NCBI RefSeq assembly: GCF_023541015.1
Contig: NZ_JALNPR010000003.1
Span: 62,001-126,000 of the forward strand
Length of the DNA: 64,000 nt
Direction of reading: 5' to 3'
Source of the DNA: Marivivens donghaensis
GTDB taxonomy: Bacteria > Pseudomonadota > Alphaproteobacteria > Rhodobacterales > Rhodobacteraceae
A program made the position numbers and the translations under genes. The notes beneath the pieces are model-generated. The model ran no database searches. It was not told where the DNA came from and saw nothing but the letters and a program-made list of their open reading frames with translations. Numbering within the stretch: position 1 is the stretch's first letter; every line of letters starts with the position of its first letter. Shown here piece by piece: positions 34,502 through 44,635 of this stretch.

Positions 34502-35713
34502 ATGCGTTTGCTGAAAAACCTGATCTGCGCCGCCGCTCTTTTGGCGCCAATCTCTGCATCGGCTCAAGGTTTGTTTTCTCCTGCGATCAGCGTCAATGAC
34601 AGCGCGATCACACGCTATGAAATTGACCAGCGCGTGAAACTCCTCGTTCTCTTCCGCACGGCAGGTAACCTCGAAGATCTCGCCCGCGAACAGTTGATCG
34701 ATGAACGTCTGCGCATGTCATATATGCAGCGCGAAGGTCTGAACCTTTCGGACGACGGCCTGAAAAACGCGATGACCGAATTCGCAACCCGCGGCGGTCG
34801 TACTTATGAGGAATTCCTCGACAACATCACTGCAGCAGGCGTCGCAGAACAAACCGTGCGCGATTTTGTTGCTGTGAACACTCTGTGGCGCGAACTGATC
34901 CGGTCAAAGTTTAACCGCCAGGTTTCGGTCACCGAGGCAGAGATTGACGCGGCTCTGGCGAGCACCAGTACGAACCCTGCGTCTCTCCAAGTTCTGATCT
35001 CTGAAATCATTATCCCCGCTCCGCCTGAAAAGGCGGAAGAGGTCGCAAAACTCGCCGAAGACATCAGCCAGATGACCTCAGTCACGGAATTTTCCGCAGC
35101 GGCCCGCCAATATTCGGCGACCCAGTCCCGCGATGACGGCGGTCGCCTTCCGTGGCAGAGCTTGACCGAACTGCCCGCGGGTTTGCACGGGCTTTTGACC
35201 AACCTTGAACCGGGGCAAGTGACCCCTCCGCTGCAACTCGAAAACGCTGTGGCGCTGTTGCAGTTGCGCGACCTGCGTGAGGTGCCGAACGCAACGGTCG
35301 CTACATCGCAGTTTGACTATGAGGTATTCACCATCCCCGGTGGCCTGACCGAGACCGCCAAGGCCGAAGCGGCCCGCATCGATGCAGAGACAGACAGCTG
35401 CGATGACCTCTATGGCATTGCCCGCGACCTCCCCGAGGATCGTCTGACCCGCACGACCGCAACGCCATCCGAAATCGATACCGATATCGCCTTGGAACTT
35501 GCAAAGCTCGACGCTGGCGAAAGCTCCGCCATCCTGACCCGCAACGATGGCCAGACCCTACTTTACGTGATGATGTGCAATCGCATTCCTCAGGTGGCCG
35601 AAACCGTTGATCGCGACCAAGTCGAAAGCCGCCTGCGCAGTGAAAAACTCGCTGGCTACGCGGATGCTCTCTTGGCACAGTTGCGCGATACAGCCGTGAT
35701 CAGCAACCAATGA
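34502..35713 (+). CDS. surA: SurA-type periplasmic chaperone / peptidyl-prolyl isomerase
   Basis: A 403-residue protein with a signal peptide (residues 1-22, ending SASAQ), a SurA N-terminal chaperone domain (ITRYEIDQRVKLLVLF) and one parvulin-type domain (about residues 165-260, with QYSATQSRDDGGRLPWQSL). It escorts outer-membrane proteins such as LptD. The ATG at 34502 follows GAGGCACCT; a TTG at 34487 is open but gives a poorer signal peptide. It overlaps pdxA by four bases. The single parvulin domain is shorter than the two of E. coli SurA. Confidence 0.9.
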   Translation: MRLLKNLICAAALLAPISASAQGLFSPAISVNDSAITRYEIDQRVKLLVLFRTAGNLEDLAREQLIDERLRMSYMQREGLNLSDDGLKNAMTEFATRGGRTYEEFLDNITAAGVAEQTVRDFVAVNTLWRELIRSKFNRQVSVTEAEIDAALASTSTNPASLQVLISEIIIPAPPEKAEEVAKLAEDISQMTSVTEFSAAARQYSATQSRDDGGRLPWQSLTELPAGLHGLLTNLEPGQVTPPLQLENAVALLQLRDLREVPNATVATSQFDYEVFTIPGGLTETAKAEAARIDAETDSCDDLYGIARDLPEDRLTRTTATPSEIDTDIALELAKLDAGESSAILTRNDGQTLLYVMMCNRIPQVAETVDRDQVESRLRSEKLAGYADALLAQLRDTAVISNQ

Positions 35714-36672
35714 CCATCGCGATCAGCTGTGGCGAACCCGCAGGCGTCGGTCCCGAGGTCGCCGCCAAGGCTTGGGCAGAGCTTCGCAATGACATGCCGA
35801 TGCTCTGGGTTGGTGATCCGAACCACCTGCCCGCTGGAACCCCGCATCAGGTAATCTCTGACGCAAGCGAAGCCGCATCTATCAGCCAAACCGCCCTGCC
35901 CGTTCTGGCTCGCGATTTCGGCCCCGCGCTTACCCCTGGCATTGCCAATCCCACCCATGCCGCTGGTGTGATTTCTGCCATTGAAACGGCCGTTGATCTG
36001 GTCACCTCTGGCCAATGTTCTGCCATGACCACCGCTCCCATCCACAAAAAGGCGCTCGCGGACGGTGCAGGCTTTGCCTACCCGGGCCATACCGAATTCC
36101 TTGCCGCTCTGGGCAAGGTCGATCAGGTTGTGATGATGCTCGCCTGTGACCAGTTGCGCGTGGTGCCGACAACGATTCATATCGCGCTCGCTGACGTGCC
36201 CAAAGCCTTCACCGCTCGCCTTCTGACCGATACCGTCCTCATCACCCACGCGGCCCTGCGGCGCGACTTCGGCATTGATCGCCCGCGCCTCGTCGTCGCT
36301 GGCCTGAACCCCCATGCGGGCGAAGGCGGCAAGATGGGAACCGAAGAGCTTGATTGGATGAACGACACCATTGCGGCGCTCCGTGCAGAAGGGATCGACC
36401 TGCGCGGCCCGATGCCCCCTGACACCATGTTCCACGCCCGCGCCCGCGCCACCTATGACGCGGCGATCTGCGCCTATCATGATCAGGCCCTCATCCCGAT
36501 CAAGACCATCGATTTAGACAATGGCGTGAACGTGACCTTGGGCCTGCCTTTTATCCGCACCTCGCCCGATCACGGCACCGCCTTTGATATCGCGGGCAAA
36601 GGGATCGCCAACCCGTCGTCGATGATCGCGGCCCTGCGGATGGCAGACAAAATGGCGAAATCGCGCTGCTGA
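35710..36672 (+). CDS. pdxA: 4-hydroxythreonine-4-phosphate dehydrogenase
   Basis: A 320-residue PdxA of the pyridoxal phosphate pathway, acting on 4-hydroxy-threonine phosphate with NAD. The metal-binding histidines are in YPGHTEFLA, THAALRRDF and CAYHDQALIPIK, and AGLNPHAGEGGKMG is the family signature. Its start overlaps surA. Next comes a dispersed repeat rather than rsmA, which often follows pdxA in proteobacteria. Confidence 0.95.
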   Translation: MTIAISCGEPAGVGPEVAAKAWAELRNDMPMLWVGDPNHLPAGTPHQVISDASEAASISQTALPVLARDFGPALTPGIANPTHAAGVISAIETAVDLVTSGQCSAMTTAPIHKKALADGAGFAYPGHTEFLAALGKVDQVVMMLACDQLRVVPTTIHIALADVPKAFTARLLTDTVLITHAALRRDFGIDRPRLVVAGLNPHAGEGGKMGTEELDWMNDTIAALRAEGIDLRGPMPPDTMFHARARATYDAAICAYHDQALIPIKTIDLDNGVNVTLGLPFIRTSPDHGTAFDIAGKGIANPSSMIAALRMADKMAKSRC

Positions 36673-36676
36673 TCTG

Positions 36677-36731
36677 CCTTTGTGCCTGAAAATATCCCGG
36701 GGGGCCGCAACGCGGCGGGGGCAGAGCCCCC
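36677..36731 (+). repeat. Dispersed GC-rich intergenic repeat, copy 4
   Basis: The element as elsewhere but with an insert GCCGCAACGCGGC, itself a small hairpin, between the CCCGGGG block and the GGGGGC AGA GCCCCC stem. It starts 5 bases after the pdxA stop. Confidence 0.82.
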
Positions 36732-36805
36732 TCGCCCCTTTCCCCTCTTGACCAAAACTCTGCGCTCTGGCTCTGTAGCCATAATTTGATCAAAAGGGAC
36801 GACCC

Positions 36806-37768
36806 ATGGCACTTGAGGATGCAAAGAAACAAATCGACCTCGCTTTTACGCGCGAGGATCGTCGCGGTTTGGCCTTTGAAAACGCTTTTGGTGGTGCGCT
36901 GTCGTTCCTGCGCCGTCAATATTCCAAGGACCTCACGGGTGTCGATATCGCCGTGACAGGGGTTCCGTTTGATCAAGCAGTGACGCACCGCACCGGCACG
37001 CGCTTTGGCCCTCGTGCGATCCGCGAAGCCTCCACCCTGCAGCCCTATGACCCGCCAATCGGCTGGGGTTTTGACCCGCTGGGGGAGTTTTCGATCATCG
37101 ACTATGGCGATTTGGCCTTTGACTACGCCCATACGCCGAGCTTCCCCGCGCTCCTGACCGACCACATTCGCACGATCCTCAACGCAAATGCAGCAAGCGT
37201 GACCTTGGGCGGCGATCATTCGATCACCCTCCCAATCCTGAAGGCCTATGCCAAAAAATACGGCCCGATGTCGGTGATCCAGTTCGACGCCCACTCTGAC
37301 CTTTGGGCGGATGATGATTTCGACCGCATTGATCATGGCACCTTCATGTATAAGGCGGTTAAGCTCGGCTACGTGGACCCGAGCCGCTCTGTCCAAATCG
37401 GCATTCGGACGGTCTGTGATGACTATCTGGGGATGCACTACATCGACGCGCGGTCCGTACACGAGATGGGCCTGCCGTGGGTCGTTGAGCGGACCAAATC
37501 CATCGTTGGCGACAACCCGACCTATGTGACCTTTGACATCGACGCGCTGGACCCTGCCTTTGCACCGGGGACGGGCACGCCTGTTTGGGGCGGTCTTGCG
37601 TCGTGGCAAACTGCGGCACTCCTGCGGGATTTGGCGGGGATCAACATGGTTGGCGGCGATGTGGTTGAGGTCTCTCCACCCTTTGATCACGGCAATATCA
37701 CCGCCATTGCGGGTGCCCATGTCGCAATGGAGCTTTGCTGCCTAAACCTCTGGAACAAAAGAAAATGA
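36806..37768 (+). CDS. speB: Agmatinase / ureohydrolase family
   Basis: A 320-residue manganese ureohydrolase. Motifs with the metal ligands are LGGDHSIT, QFDAHSDLW and FDIDALDPAFAPGTGTP, the last being the agmatinase form. The likely reaction is agmatine to putrescine and urea, feeding polyamine synthesis; guanidinobutyrase is an alternative within the family. The start follows AAAAGGGACGACCC. It overlaps the next gene by four bases. Confidence 0.9.
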   Translation: MALEDAKKQIDLAFTREDRRGLAFENAFGGALSFLRRQYSKDLTGVDIAVTGVPFDQAVTHRTGTRFGPRAIREASTLQPYDPPIGWGFDPLGEFSIIDYGDLAFDYAHTPSFPALLTDHIRTILNANAASVTLGGDHSITLPILKAYAKKYGPMSVIQFDAHSDLWADDDFDRIDHGTFMYKAVKLGYVDPSRSVQIGIRTVCDDYLGMHYIDARSVHEMGLPWVVERTKSIVGDNPTYVTFDIDALDPAFAPGTGTPVWGGLASWQTAALLRDLAGINMVGGDVVEVSPPFDHGNITAIAGAHVAMELCCLNLWNKRK

Positions 37769-38211
37769 AGCTGCTGGTCGGTGTTATTATCGCCCTCGTT
37801 TTGGGCTTTGCGGCTTATGTGCGCCTCGCGCCATTGGATGCACAACGTTGGCATCGAATGGCGGCCCCGCAACTACCTGCGGGCCGCTACCCAGAGGCGG
37901 GCGGGCTGACGGTCGCCACGGTCCTCAGCGACCCATCCCGCATCGACGCGCTCTTTGCCGCGATCACTGACACGCCCCGCACAGTTCAAATCGCAGGCTC
38001 TCGCGATGAGGCGATGGTCACCTTTGTGACCCGCACCGCGCTCTGGGGATTTCCCGATTATACCACAGTGCGCGTGATCAAACGGTCTACAGAGACGCCG
38101 GAATGGCACCTCCAAATCCACGGGCGGTTGCGGTTTGGGCGTTCTGATCTGGGCGTGAATGCGAAACGGATTGACGGCTGGCTCATGGTAGCAGGCATCA
38201 ACCAGCCTTGA
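37765..38211 (+). CDS. DUF1499 family protein
   Basis: A 148-residue protein with an N-terminal membrane anchor or signal (residues 2-22, [19 protein letters not shown]) and a DUF1499 domain. Family landmarks are [11 protein letters not shown] and [22 protein letters not shown] at the C-terminus. Function unknown. The ATGA overlap with speB indicates co-expression, but no functional link is known. Confidence 0.85.
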   Translation: MKLLVGVIIALVLGFAAYVRLAPLDAQRWHRMAAPQLPAGRYPEAGGLTVATVLSDPSRIDALFAAITDTPRTVQIAGSRDEAMVTFVTRTALWGFPDYTTVRVIKRSTETPEWHLQIHGRLRFGRSDLGVNAKRIDGWLMVAGINQP

Positions 38212-38243
38212 CGCCGCGCGGCCTGTCGGCCATTGCAAAGCAC

Positions 38244-39299
38244 ATGATACCCAGTGACAAACTCGACCAGATTATCTCTCGCTTTCAGTTCCTAGAGGCC
38301 AAACTGAACGGCGGCGTTGAGCCGTCTCAGATCGCGGCCCTGTCCAAAGAATATTCAGAGCTTGAGCCGGTAGTGAAAACCGTTTTGGGCTACCGCCAAA
38401 TCGTTGCCGATATCGCCGAGGCAGAGCTGATGCTCAAAGACCCCGATATGCGCGAACTGGCCGAGGATGAGCTCCCCACCCTGCGCGAACAGCTAGAGAC
38501 GGCGGAACAGGACGTGCGCCTTGCCCTGCTGCCCAAGGATGCGGCGGATGCCCGTCCTGCGATCCTCGAAATCCGTCCAGGCACGGGTGGCGATGAGGCA
38601 TCGCTTTTTGCGGGTGATCTGTTGCGGATGTATCAGCGCTATTGCGAAGACAAAGGCTGGAAGCTGGAAATCCTTGAACACCAAGAGACCGAATTGGGCG
38701 GCATCAAAGAGGTGATCGCGCGGATCGCCGGCGATGGCGTCTTTGCCCGCATGAAATACGAATCCGGCGTGCACCGCGTACAACGCGTGCCCGAGACAGA
38801 GAGCGGCGGACGTATCCACACCTCTGCCGCAACCGTCGCCGTTCTTCCCGAAGCCGAAGACGTGGACATCCAGATCAACGCCAATGACATTCGCATTGAT
38901 ACGATGCGGTCGTCGGGTGCAGGTGGTCAGCACGTGAACACCACCGACTCTGCCGTTCGGATCACCCACATCCCTTCTGGCATCGTTGTTACCAGTTCCG
39001 AGAAATCACAGCACCGCAACCGCGAGATCGCGATGCAGGTTCTGAAAACTCGCCTCTTTGATATGGAGCGTCAAAAGCTTCACGATGAACGCTCTGCCAG
39101 CCGCAAATCGCAGGTGGGGTCTGGGGATCGTTCGGAACGTATTCGCACCTATAACTTCCCACAGGGACGAATGACGGATCACCGCATCAACCTGACGCTC
39201 TATTCGCTCGATAAAATCATGCAGGGCGATCTGGATGAAACGATTGATGCACTGATCGCCGATGCCCAAGCCACCCTCCTCGCGGAGATGGAAGGATGA
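38244..39299 (+). CDS. prfA: Peptide chain release factor 1
   Basis: A 351-residue class I release factor recognising UAA and UAG. The catalytic GGQ motif is in [18 protein letters not shown] near residue 225, and the stop-codon recognition region and [22 protein letters not shown] segment are present. The ATG at 38244 gives the usual N-terminus ([10 protein letters not shown]); the frame is open back to 38208 but would overlap the preceding gene. It overlaps prmC, whose product methylates the GGQ glutamine. Confidence 0.97.
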   Translation: MIPSDKLDQIISRFQFLEAKLNGGVEPSQIAALSKEYSELEPVVKTVLGYRQIVADIAEAELMLKDPDMRELAEDELPTLREQLETAEQDVRLALLPKDAADARPAILEIRPGTGGDEASLFAGDLLRMYQRYCEDKGWKLEILEHQETELGGIKEVIARIAGDGVFARMKYESGVHRVQRVPETESGGRIHTSAATVAVLPEAEDVDIQINANDIRIDTMRSSGAGGQHVNTTDSAVRITHIPSGIVVTSSEKSQHRNREIAMQVLKTRLFDMERQKLHDERSASRKSQVGSGDRSERIRTYNFPQGRMTDHRINLTLYSLDKIMQGDLDETIDALIADAQATLLAEMEG

Positions 39300-40138
39300 A
39301 CCAACCCACGGGATCGGTTCTTTTGGCCAAGGGCGTGCGACAATTGACCGATGCTGGTGTGCCTGATGCGCCCCGCGATGCGCGGCGCCTGCTGGCTCAT
39401 GCGGTTGGGATTGAGGCTGGTCGACTGACGTTGATCCTGCCCGAACCTGTCACCCAAGAGGCAGAAGCACGCTTTGCTGCTCTCTTGCAACGGCGGGCCG
39501 GTCGGGAACCTGTATCGCATTTGTTGGGCTATCGTGAATTTTACGGGCGTCGGTTCAAGGTCACGCGGAACGTTCTCGACCCGCGGCCTGAAACCGAAAT
39601 CCTGATAGAAGTCGCGCTCCAAGATGCCTTTGCCAGCGTCATCGACCTTGGCACGGGATCGGGCTGTATCCTCCTGACGCTTCTCGCTGAAATGCCCGAA
39701 GCGCGGGGCGTAGGCACCGATCTGTCAGAGGACGCCTGCCGCGTGGCAGAGGATAACATGCACGCGCTCGACCTTGGTGAACGGGCCGCTATCCTGCGCA
39801 CCTCTTGGGCGGATGGCATCGAAGGTCAGGTCGATCTGGTTGTGTCGAACCCGCCCTATATCGGGCTGGACGAAATGGACGGTCTATCGCCCGAAGTCCA
39901 CGATCACGAACCACATATGGCGCTGACGGACGGCGGTGATGGGCTATCCGCCTACCGCGAGATCAGCCAACAGGCGGCGGGTCTATTGCGCGTTGGCGGT
40001 CGCCTAATCGTCGAAATCGGCCCCACTCAAGCCGGCGCCGTCGCGCAAATGTTTGCGGACAACGGGTTTGAAAAGGTTCGGGTGATTCAGGACCTTGATG
40101 GACGGGATCGGGTCGTTTCGGGCGAATATCGCGGTTAA
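39296..40138 (+). CDS. prmC: Release factor glutamine N5-methyltransferase
   Basis: A 280-residue SAM-dependent methyltransferase. The SAM-binding motif [15 protein letters not shown] and the catalytic NPPY in [14 protein letters not shown] are clear, and [10 protein letters not shown] precedes them as usual. It modifies the glutamine of the GGQ motif of RF1 and RF2. Translation is coupled to prfA by the ATGA overlap. Confidence 0.96.
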   Translation: MNQPTGSVLLAKGVRQLTDAGVPDAPRDARRLLAHAVGIEAGRLTLILPEPVTQEAEARFAALLQRRAGREPVSHLLGYREFYGRRFKVTRNVLDPRPETEILIEVALQDAFASVIDLGTGSGCILLTLLAEMPEARGVGTDLSEDACRVAEDNMHALDLGERAAILRTSWADGIEGQVDLVVSNPPYIGLDEMDGLSPEVHDHEPHMALTDGGDGLSAYREISQQAAGLLRVGGRLIVEIGPTQAGAVAQMFADNGFEKVRVIQDLDGRDRVVSGEYRG

Positions 40139-40347
40139 TCCACCCGTTCTGTGCAGAAAAGCACGCCTTTCGTCGGATTCATTGCATTTTAGACTTGTAA
40201 CGTATCCAGTTTGAAGGGTAGTCACAGGACATCAGAAGACAGAAGGCTTCGGCCTCTCTCTGATATTCGCCTGAACATCTTTGGCATTTTGTCCCGTAGA
40301 TGGGAAAGCCAAACGCAACGCATTTTCCGCTGCCCGAAAGCACGTTC

Positions 40348-40977
40348 ATGAGATCTTCGAAATCACGGTCCCGCGGTAAGAACCGCAACAACAACCGTCC
40401 GTCTGGCGGTAACATCATTAACCGAGTGTTTGATAGCTCGGGTCCTGATGGAAAAGTGCGCGGGACACCGCAACAAATCATCGAGAAATACAACCAGCTG
40501 CACCGCGATGCGCAGTTGTCCGGCGACCGCGTCGCGGCAGAGAACTTTGCCCAGCACGCCGAACACTACCTTCGGATTTTGGCTGAAGCTCAGCGTGAGG
40601 TCGATAAGGCCCGCGAAGAGCAAGAAGAACAAAACCGTCAGCGTCAGGCAGAACGTGACCGCGAACGCGCGGATCGCCTGAAGGCTCAGGAAGAGCAAGC
40701 AGCTGGCGCAGGCGAACAACCTGACGTGTCTGAGGATCGTCCTGAACGTCCGCAGCGCGAAGACCGCCCGCACCGCGAGGCTCGCCGTCCGCGCCGCGAG
40801 GATGTGATCGAAACTCAGTCCGAGGACGAAGACGACAACGGTCTGGTTGAGACACCTGAAAGCAAAGCGCCAGAGGCGGAAGAGCCGAAAAAAGCGCCTC
40901 GCAAACCGCGTGCGCCGCGCAAACCCAAGGCAAAAGCTGACACGCCAAGCGATGACAGCCCCGCCGCGGCAGAGTAA
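40348..40977 (+). CDS. DUF4167 family protein
   Basis: A 209-residue highly charged protein. The N-terminal ~95 residues are the DUF4167 domain (RVFDSSGPDGKVRGTPQQI and EKYNQLHRDAQLSGDRVAAENF, then QHAEHYLRIL). The remainder is a low-complexity, basic and acidic tail ending in a Lys/Pro/Ala-rich stretch (KAPRKPRAPRKPKAKA), which suggests RNA or DNA contact. Function unknown; its place after prfA-prmC is conserved in alphaproteobacteria. The ATG at 40348 follows GAAAGCACGTTC. A strong terminator follows. Confidence 0.9.
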   Translation: MRSSKSRSRGKNRNNNRPSGGNIINRVFDSSGPDGKVRGTPQQIIEKYNQLHRDAQLSGDRVAAENFAQHAEHYLRILAEAQREVDKAREEQEEQNRQRQAERDRERADRLKAQEEQAAGAGEQPDVSEDRPERPQREDRPHREARRPRREDVIETQSEDEDDNGLVETPESKAPEAEEPKKAPRKPRAPRKPKAKADTPSDDSPAAAE

Positions 40978-40981
40978 ACTG

Positions 40982-41010
40982 AAACCCGACCCGAAACGGT
41001 CGGGTTTTTT
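40982..41010 (+). terminator. Intrinsic terminator of the prfA-prmC-DUF4167 region
   Basis: A perfect 10-bp stem AAACCCGACC/GGTCGGGTTT with a 6-base loop, followed by T residues to 41010. It begins 5 bases after the DUF4167 stop. Confidence 0.92.
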
Positions 41011-41022
41011 ATTTGGTTTATT

Positions 41023-41625
41023 ATGAAAATTGAACAGACTTCGGACGGTTTGAACCGCTGCTGGTGGTGCACTGCGACAGAGCAATACATCGCCTATCAC
41101 GATGACGATTGGGGCGTTCCGACCGCCGACGACCGCACCCTCTTTGAAAAGATCACACTCGAATCGTTTCAGTCAGGACTGAGCTGGCGAACGATTTTGG
41201 AAAAACGCGATGGGTTCCGCCGTGGCTTTGCCAATTTCGACATTGCCACTATCGCGCAATTTGACGAGGCGGATATTGAGCGTTTGTTGAATGACACAGG
41301 CATCGTGCGCCATCGCGGTAAGATCACAGCTACAATCAACAACGCCAATCGTGCGCTAGAGGCGATTGCCACCCACGGATCGCTCGCCACGTTCCTATGG
41401 TCGTTTGCCGATCCCAACGACCTCGGCTCTGGCACGGTGCAGCGCGGCACCTCACCCGCCGCAGAGGCGATGTCGAAAGCGATGAAAAAGCTCGGCTGGA
41501 AATTCGTAGGCCCCACCACGGCCTATGCGTTTATGCAGGCCACGGGCATGGTGAACGACCATGTTGAGGGCTGCCACCATCGTGCGATCTCAGCCGCGGC
41601 AATCGCGGGATTTACGCGTCCTTAA
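41023..41625 (+). CDS. tag: DNA-3-methyladenine glycosylase I
   Basis: A 200-residue Tag that removes 3-methyladenine from alkylated DNA. The N-terminal CWWC, the YHDDDWGVP segment, [14 protein letters not shown] and the C-terminal DHVEGCHHR supply the catalytic glutamate and the zinc-binding Cys/His set of the family. It starts just after the terminator at 41010. Its last 14 bases overlap the end of the convergent rsmA. Confidence 0.94.
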   Translation: MKIEQTSDGLNRCWWCTATEQYIAYHDDDWGVPTADDRTLFEKITLESFQSGLSWRTILEKRDGFRRGFANFDIATIAQFDEADIERLLNDTGIVRHRGKITATINNANRALEAIATHGSLATFLWSFADPNDLGSGTVQRGTSPAAEAMSKAMKKLGWKFVGPTTAYAFMQATGMVNDHVEGCHHRAISAAAIAGFTRP

Positions 41626-42454
41626 TCGACCGAGCCAGCGCGCAGAACTGTTCCAGACTGACCTGCTCTGCGCGCTCTGTCGGCTGAATTCCTGCGGCGA
41701 TTAGGTGATCTTCGATATTCGGGGCAACGCCCTTGAGCGAGGCCCGCAGCATTTTGCGACGCTGATTGAACCCAGCGGCGACGACACGCGATAGGGTCGC
41801 GGCATCCGCAGGGAAACGCGGTTCGGGCAATGCGGTCAGATGAACCACAGCCGACGACACTTTGGGCGGCGGCGTGAAGGCTTGCGGCGGCAGGTCGAGC
41901 ACGATTTTCGCATCTGCTCGCCACTGGGCGAGGATGGCCAAACGGCCATAAGCCTTGCTGCCGGGCTGGGCGACGATGCGTTCGGCGACTTCCTTTTGGA
42001 ACATCAGCGTCAACGATTGCCAGAACGGCGGCCATTCTTTCGGCGTCAACCACCGCACCAAGAGTTCTGTCCCAACGTTATAAGGCAGGTTCGCTGCGAT
42101 TTTGATCGGCGGGGTGAGGTATTGCAGCGGATCAATTTCCAGCGCATCGCCGTTGATCACCTGCAAACGCCCGTCATAAGCGTCCGAGATTTCTTGCAAG
42201 GCAGGCAGGCAACGTTCGTCTTTTTCGATGGCGAGCACGCGGCGCGCGCCTTCGGCCAGCAGACCGCGGGTCAACCCCCCCGGCCCTGGCCCGATTTCGA
42301 GAACATCCGCCCCACTCAGATCACCTGCCTGACGCGCGATTTTCGCAGTCAGATTCAGGTCGAGCAAAAAGTTCTGCCCCAGCGATTTCTTTGCCGAAAG
42401 CTGGTGCGTCGCGATCACCTCGCGCAGTGGGGGGAGTTCATCAATACGGGCCAT
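41612..42454 (-). CDS. rsmA: 16S rRNA (adenine1518/1519-N6,N6)-dimethyltransferase
   Basis: A 280-residue KsgA/RsmA. The start of the SAM domain [20 protein letters not shown], the motif [15 protein letters not shown] and the catalytic [12 protein letters not shown] are all present. It dimethylates two adjacent adenines near the 3' end of 16S rRNA in ribosome maturation. In many relatives rsmA directly follows pdxA; here it is about 5 kb away and on the other strand. Confidence 0.96.
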   Translation of the reverse strand: MARIDELPPLREVIATHQLSAKKSLGQNFLLDLNLTAKIARQAGDLSGADVLEIGPGPGGLTRGLLAEGARRVLAIEKDERCLPALQEISDAYDGRLQVINGDALEIDPLQYLTPPIKIAANLPYNVGTELLVRWLTPKEWPPFWQSLTLMFQKEVAERIVAQPGSKAYGRLAILAQWRADAKIVLDLPPQAFTPPPKVSSAVVHLTALPEPRFPADAATLSRVVAAGFNQRRKMLRASLKGVAPNIEDHLIAAGIQPTERAEQVSLEQFCALARSIKDA

Positions 42455-42498
42455 AGGGGGTCCATGCGCGAAGTCGGGTCAACCGTCAAGCCTAGCGA

Positions 42499-43662
42499 TC
42501 AATCGCGCGGCTGAGCGCGTTCCACAAGACGGGCCAAATAGCTGGCGCCAATCGGTGCGGAACGGTCGTCAAAGTCATAGGCGGGATGGTGAACACTTGC
42601 CGTATCACCGTTGCCGAGGAATAGATAGGCCCCCGGACGGTTTTCAAGGAAGAACGCGAAATCCTCTGCGCCCATTTCCTTGCCACCGTTGCCGTCCACC
42701 TTATCCGCACCCACAATTTCAGAGGCGGTCGCGATGGCGAATTGGGTCGCCTCTGGATCGTTGATGGTGGGCGGGTAGTCGTCCATGTAGATCAGCTTTG
42801 CCTCAACGCCGTAAGCCATCGCCTGCCCTTGCACGATCTCTTGGAGGCGTTGTTTGACCATCGCCTGAACATCGCGCGAGAACGTCCGAACGGTACCGTT
42901 GATATAGGCCTGATCTGGAATGATGTTGTCCGCTGTGCCCGTGTGGATTTGCGACACCGACACAACGAGGTCGTCAAAGGGCGAACGGCTGCGGCTTACG
43001 ATGGTTTGGATCGCTTGGGTAATGCCACAGGCCGCAACGATCGGATCGCGGGCCTCTTGGTGATAAGCGACGTGACCGCCCTTCCCTGTGATTTCCACGT
43101 CAAAGGCATCGACCGCGGCCATAATCGGACCTGAGGTCGTGTAGAATTCGCCCAGCGGCAGACCAGGCAGCGTATGGATCGCGTAGATCTGGCTGATGTC
43201 AAAACGGTCGAGAACGCCCTCTTTGACCATCACACCCGCGCCTCCGCCTGCTTCTTCGGCGGGTTGAAACACCAGCGCCACGCGGCCTTTGAAATTACGT
43301 GTCTCGGCCAAATACCGTGCCGCACCCAAGAGCATCGTCGTATGCCCATCGTGCCCGCAAGCATGCATCCGCCCATCGATGGTCGAGGCATAGTCAGCGC
43401 CCGAATGTTCCCGCATCGGCAGCGCGTCCATGTCCGCCCGCAAACCAATGGTCGGCCCCTCGCCCTGCCCGTTGATGATCGCGATCACGCCAGAGGTCGC
43501 AATGCCTGTATGCACCTCATCCACACCGAATTCCCGCAGCCGTTCAACGACAAAGGCCGCCGTATTATGGCAATCGAACCCGATCTCTGGATGCATATGC
43601 AGGTGCCGACGCCACGCGGTCATATCGGTTTCGAATTCGGCAATGCGGTTTAGGACGGGCAT
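42499..43662 (-). CDS. M20 family amidohydrolase (hippurate hydrolase-like)
   Basis: A 387-residue zinc peptidase of the M20D group. Metal-binding residues are seen in MHACGHDGHTTMLLGAARYL and in VFQPAEEAGGGAGVMVKEG, and near the C-terminus in KEMGAEDFAFFLENRPGAYLFLGNG. An inserted dimerisation domain lies around residues 185-300. It hydrolyses N-acyl amino acids, but the specific acyl group cannot be assigned. It stands alone, divergent from mazG. Confidence 0.9.
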   Translation of the reverse strand: MPVLNRIAEFETDMTAWRRHLHMHPEIGFDCHNTAAFVVERLREFGVDEVHTGIATSGVIAIINGQGEGPTIGLRADMDALPMREHSGADYASTIDGRMHACGHDGHTTMLLGAARYLAETRNFKGRVALVFQPAEEAGGGAGVMVKEGVLDRFDISQIYAIHTLPGLPLGEFYTTSGPIMAAVDAFDVEITGKGGHVAYHQEARDPIVAACGITQAIQTIVSRSRSPFDDLVVSVSQIHTGTADNIIPDQAYINGTVRTFSRDVQAMVKQRLQEIVQGQAMAYGVEAKLIYMDDYPPTINDPEATQFAIATASEIVGADKVDGNGGKEMGAEDFAFFLENRPGAYLFLGNGDTASVHHPAYDFDDRSAPIGASYLARLVERAQPRD

Positions 43663-43725
43663 GGGTGGACTCTCGCGCTTGGGTGGATACCTTGGCCACA
43701 GAACCCTAATTCAAGGACGCCTGCA

Positions 43726-44568
43726 ATGGACCTCTCCGCTTCTGACGCCATCGTGCATTCCCCCGACGGAACAATGGAGCGGCTGTTAGAGATCATGCGC
43801 CGTCTGCGGCACCCAGAAAAAGGCTGCCCCTGGGACATCGAACAGGATTTCGCGACCATCGCGCCCTACACCATCGAAGAAGCCTATGAAGTGGCTGATG
43901 CGATTGAACGTGGCGCATGGGACGAATTGCGCAGCGAATTGGGCGACCTTCTGTTTCAATCCGTGTTCCACGCGCAAATGGCCGAAGAAGCAGGACACTT
44001 CAAATTCGAAGATGTCGCCAAAGCGATCAGTGACAAGATGGTCTCGCGCCATCCCCATGTCTTTGGCGCCGAAGGCAATGATTTCAGCGCCGATACCCAA
44101 GTTGACCGATGGGAAGAGGTTAAAGCCGCAGAGCGCGCTGCCAAATCCGAAACCCGCGTTTTGGATGGCGTTGCCGTAGGTCTGCCCGCACTGTTGCGTG
44201 CAGTAAAGTTGCAAAAACGCGCTGCGCGGGTCGGTTTTGATTGGCCCTCTACCGATCAGGTGATCGACAAAATCATCGAAGAATCGCGCGAATTGGTCGA
44301 GGCCCGCGACACCCTGACACAAGACGAAGTCGAAGAGGAAATGGGTGATCTGCTGTTCGTAGTAGCAAACCTTGCCCGCCATCTGAACGTCGACCCCGAA
44401 GCCGCCCTGCGCCGCACCAATGCGAAATTCATACGCCGTTTCAACGCTGTAGAAGACGCATTGATCGCCAAAGGCAGTAATCCAGAGCAGAGCAATCTCG
44501 AAGAAATGGACGCACTATGGGACGCCGCGAAGCTAGCGGAACGCGAGGCAGAAAAAACCCGACTATAA
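43726..44568 (+). CDS. mazG: Nucleoside triphosphate pyrophosphohydrolase MazG
   Basis: A 280-residue two-domain MazG that hydrolyses NTPs to NMP and pyrophosphate. N-terminal domain: LEIMRRLRHPEKGCPWDIEQ then TIEEAYEVADAIERGAWDEL and ELGDLLFQSVFHAQ. C-terminal domain: DKIIEESRELVEARDT and EEMGDLLFVVANLARHL. The EExxE and ExxD metal-binding glutamates are kept in both. AAGGACGCCTGCA precedes the ATG. Confidence 0.95.
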   Translation: MDLSASDAIVHSPDGTMERLLEIMRRLRHPEKGCPWDIEQDFATIAPYTIEEAYEVADAIERGAWDELRSELGDLLFQSVFHAQMAEEAGHFKFEDVAKAISDKMVSRHPHVFGAEGNDFSADTQVDRWEEVKAAERAAKSETRVLDGVAVGLPALLRAVKLQKRAARVGFDWPSTDQVIDKIIEESRELVEARDTLTQDEVEEEMGDLLFVVANLARHLNVDPEAALRRTNAKFIRRFNAVEDALIAKGSNPEQSNLEEMDALWDAAKLAEREAEKTRL

Positions 44569-44609
44569 AATGCAGGTATTGACCCGAGCGTTTTAGTCAG
44601 GTTTAACGA

Positions 44610-44626
44610 CGGCAATTCAAATGCCG
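44610..44626 (+). promoter_or_regulatory. Small hairpin abutting the Shine-Dalgarno of the iron-binding protein gene
   Basis: CGGCA (44610-44614) pairs with TGCCG (44622-44626), loop ATTCAAA. The last base of the stem is the first G of the GGAG ribosome-binding site (44626-44629), so the hairpin may modulate translation. Only 5 bp, so possibly chance. Confidence 0.25.
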
Positions 44627-44635
44627 GAGTTTATC

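Noticed and set aside
40179-40493. 104-residue minus-strand frame overlapping the DUF4167 gene
   Set aside because: Two thirds of it is antisense to DUF4167 and the rest has no start signal, although it contains two cysteine pairs.
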